Positions 5,733-7,210 of a DNA stretch of 7,210 bases are shown piece by piece. The stretch is from an uncultured Bacteroidota bacterium. GTDB taxonomy: Bacteria > Bacteroidota > Bacteroidia > Chitinophagales > Chitinophagaceae. Below the pieces are notes generated by a model. The model was not told where the DNA came from, did no database searches, and was given only the letters and a program-made list of their open reading frames with translations. Position 1 is the first letter of the stretch. The number at the start of each line of letters is the position of its first letter. Location: positions 1 to 7,210 of the forward strand of contig CAMLGP010000134.1 of assembly GCA_946479535.1 (NCBI GenBank), given 5' to 3'. The translations under genes and the position numbers were made by a program.

Positions 5733-5740
5733 CAAATTTA
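5733..5740 (-). promoter_or_regulatory. Possible -7 element for the GH25 gene
   Basis: On the minus strand TAAATTTG matches TAnnTTTG and lies 27 bases before ATG 5706, in the 83-base gap after the exported-protein gene. I see no TTG at the proper distance upstream, so the site is weak evidence that the GH25 gene has its own start of transcription. Confidence 0.3.
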
Positions 5741-5789
5741 TATACTGCCCGTTTGAAAACTGATTTTTCCAGAAAGGATTTGTCCCCGT

Positions 5790-6581
5790 TTACAGGATAA
5801 TCTGTGCGCCTGCTGTAATATAACACCGGCTTTTTGCCGGTCCAGCGAGTTTTTGAGGCACTACATAAGAAGGAAGCAGTAAAATCTGGAATTTATTTTT
5901 TGCAAGGATCAGTGGCATTGAGAATTCATAGGAAAGTATATTGAATTGTTTCACTGTTTCAGAAACCATCTGCTCAGTTCCCGGGAAAATGAGAAACCTG
6001 TTCTTTTTATAATAACTATTGGTGAATTGTTGAGTTCCTGCATTCAAACAGGCCGAAGGGTTAGCCACCAATACCATCTTATCTGTCAACTGCATCCGGA
6101 ATAAATGGTCAATTCCTGCCGTTGCTCCAAAATCTGTCCTATTACAGAATTTCACATCTCCACCTCCGGTAATATTGATGACCTTACTCTGCCAGGTTAA
6201 AGTACCGGCCACCTGGGCCTTTAAGGCTGATTGTACCAGTTCACTATTTTCAGTGTAAAAAGGTTTTACAAAATAGAAATTTCCCGCCCACTTGTTTGGA
6301 CCATTGAAACGGTACCCGGAGTACTTAAAATTTTGCGAGGCATTATTTACAAATACCGGAGCTGCATTAACATAAAAATTGGGAGAGAACCATAATTCCA
6401 CTAGGGGAAAAACGCCACTACTCTGTAAGCTGTCTGTACGGCCATAATAATTAAGATGACTGTTATAAAAAACTTCGATCTTAAACTGGGTAACATTTTT
6501 TGATGAATCGGCCTGTGAATAAATACTTGTACTTAAAAGCAAGGCAAGCCCAGCCATACTCACGTAGGATAACTTTTTCAT
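5790..6581 (-). CDS. Exported, probably outer-membrane beta-rich protein of unknown function
   Basis: The 263-residue product begins with a signal peptide (MKKLSYVSMAGLALLLSTSIYS, cut near residue 22-24). The rest is rich in alternating polar and hydrophobic or aromatic stretches such as QFKIEVFYN, FPLVELWFSPNFYVNAAPVF and NFYFVKPFY, which suggests beta strands. It ends in YITAGAQIIL, a strand-like C-terminus. This pattern fits a small outer-membrane beta-barrel, but no family motif is recognised and two cysteines (in FCNRT and SACL), plus one near the end, are unusual for a barrel. ATG 6581 is the only reasonable start. It is the first gene of the minus-strand group with GH25, whose start is 84 bases after this stop. 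Its promoter is not clear; the upstream region is dominated by the inverted repeat at 6614-6643. Confidence 0.75.
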   Translation of the reverse strand: MKKLSYVSMAGLALLLSTSIYSQADSSKNVTQFKIEVFYNSHLNYYGRTDSLQSSGVFPLVELWFSPNFYVNAAPVFVNNASQNFKYSGYRFNGPNKWAGNFYFVKPFYTENSELVQSALKAQVAGTLTWQSKVINITGGGDVKFCNRTDFGATAGIDHLFRMQLTDKMVLVANPSACLNAGTQQFTNSYYKKNRFLIFPGTEQMVSETVKQFNILSYEFSMPLILAKNKFQILLLPSYVVPQKLAGPAKSRCYITAGAQIIL

Positions 6582-6613
6582 ATCAAAAATTTGTGGGAGG
6601 AAAGATTTGAGAA

Positions 6614-6643
6614 GTACGAATGCGGAATAAACCGCATTCGTAC
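6614..6643 (-). terminator. Perfect 12-bp inverted repeat, probable terminator of the low-complexity protein gene
   Basis: GTACGAATGCGG (6614-6625) and CCGCATTCGTAC (6632-6643) are perfect arms around a six-base loop, AATAAA. It starts 26 bases past the stop of the gene ending at 6670 and lies 32 bases before the ATG of the exported-protein gene at 6581. On the minus strand the following bases are TTCTCAAATCTTTCC, pyrimidine-rich but without a clean T-run. A terminator is most likely; an operator or a 5' leader hairpin of the next gene is possible. Confidence 0.55.
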
Positions 6644-6669
6644 CCTTTAATGCAATTCAGATTAACTAA

Positions 6670-7210
6670 CTATTTAACTGAACCTGCTACCTTAGTTTCT
6701 GCTGAACCATTTGCTTCTATTGAAGGTTTTGCGGCAGTAGTAGTCTGCTTTGCTGTATTTACACCAGACCTGACTTCGGAAACAACTGTTGATTTCACTT
6801 CTCTCGCTGTGTTCACAGTAGCCGAAGTTGTTTGACCTGCTTTATTTACCAACCTGCCTCCATTCATTTCTTCATTGGCAGAAATGGAATTGTTGCTGGA
6901 TAATGCTGATCCCTGACCGTTTACTTCTCCATTGGAAGAAGAGTTGATCCCTGCATTTGCATTAACACTGCTACCTGCTTCTTTTGCAGTTGAAATCGTT
7001 TGTTTTCCTGTAACTATCGCGGTCGATTTTACATCTCCCACTTTTGTTACAGTAGAATTAACTGTTGCCTTTGTTGCCTGTGTGGTAGCATTGGTAGTAC
7101 TGGTAATTGCACCTGTTGCTGCTGTAGCGTTGATTGCGGCCTGGGTTGTGGATTGTAATCCCAGATTAACCTGTGCAAACGAAAACATACTTATCCCGCT
7201 TGCAACTACC
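6670..7210 (-). CDS. Secreted low-complexity Ala/Thr/Ser/Val protein (partial, start beyond window)
   Basis: The frame is open past the window edge, showing at least 179 residues. The ATG at 7188 is not the start: the codons before it read VVASGIS, continuing into MFSFA-Q, which together make the hydrophobic core and cleavage site of a signal peptide. The mature chain has no Phe, Tyr, Trp, Cys or His and almost no Pro. It contains two related helix-prone segments of 26 residues (nucleotides 6976-7053 and 6742-6819) sharing VKST and TAK, separated by a Ser/Asn/Gly-rich linker. I do not recognise a family. The regular spacing of Val/Ile/Ala between Thr, Lys and Glu suggests amphipathic helices, as in LEA-like or surface-coating proteins, but no role can be assigned. 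It probably ends at the hairpin at 6614-6643. Confidence 0.75.
   Translation of the reverse strand, partial: VVASGISMFSFAQVNLGLQSTTQAAINATAATGAITSTTNATTQATKATVNSTVTKVGDVKSTAIVTGKQTISTAKEAGSSVNANAGINSSSNGEVNGQGSALSSNNSISANEEMNGGRLVNKAGQTTSATVNTAREVKSTVVSEVRSGVNTAKQTTTAAKPSIEANGSAETKVAGSVK

Noticed and set aside
5707..5826. GTG start of the GH25 gene, 40 residues longer
   Set aside because: It would overlap the end of the upstream gene by 37 bases and place a non-conserved stretch before the basic-plus-hydrophobic membrane anchor that begins at ATG 5706.
5825..5841. Hairpin ACCGGC-TTTTT-GCCGGT near the end of the exported-protein gene as a terminator
   Set aside because: It lies within the coding sequence, more than 30 bases before the stop, and no T-run follows on the minus strand.
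7186..7188. ATG as the start of the low-complexity protein gene
   Set aside because: The frame is open to the window edge and the upstream codons complete a signal peptide, so this Met is internal.

Overview
The window looks like a chromosomal stretch from a member of the Bacteroidota, probably the Chitinophagaceae or a close relative. This rests on three things: several matches to the Bacteroidota primary-sigma promoter pattern (TTG, about 20 bases, then TAnnTTTG), weak or absent Shine-Dalgarno sequences before most genes, and the style of the gene products (M3 oligoendopeptidase, SCO protein, MerC-domain protein, secreted DUF4440 protein, membrane-anchored GH25 muramidase). The organism call is an inference from style, not from a marker gene. 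I see no rRNA, tRNA, CRISPR array, transposase or phage gene.

Left part (1-2160): the lysine-rich C-terminal end of an unidentified protein is followed by a hairpin/T-run terminator. Almost directly after it starts a complete M3 family metallopeptidase (229-1959). The 201 bases after that gene hold a good promoter match, a 9-bp hairpin and a strong intrinsic terminator, so a small RNA may lie there.

Central part (2161-3667): this is a metal-related divergon. On the minus strand a SCO-family copper chaperone is followed, two bases after its stop, by a Fur-family repressor with a His-rich, zinc-type metal region. On the plus strand lies a MerC-domain membrane protein with a CAIHC motif and a His/Cys-rich tail. 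The 95-base intergenic region has a -7 element facing each way and one 13-bp palindrome (GCAACA-A-TGTTGC) that lies inside the merC-side promoter. The simplest reading is that the Fur-family protein controls its own operon and the MerC gene through this site in response to zinc or another metal.

Right part (3718-7210): a small secreted DUF4440/SnoaL-like protein (plus) converges with, and overlaps by 13 bp, a VanZ-like four-helix membrane protein (minus). Upstream of that on the minus strand lie a two-helix 74-residue membrane protein, a membrane-anchored GH25 muramidase and an exported, probably outer-membrane protein. Together these could be one envelope-related transcription unit, though the gaps of 32 to 104 bases leave room for separate promoters. 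The window ends inside a secreted, low-complexity Ala/Thr/Ser protein whose true start lies beyond base 7210; a perfect 12-bp inverted repeat separates it from the exported-protein gene.

Nothing here proves a new biological system. The best candidate for a closer look is the Fur/SCO/MerC divergon with its shared palindrome, followed by the possible small RNA at about 2025-2140.
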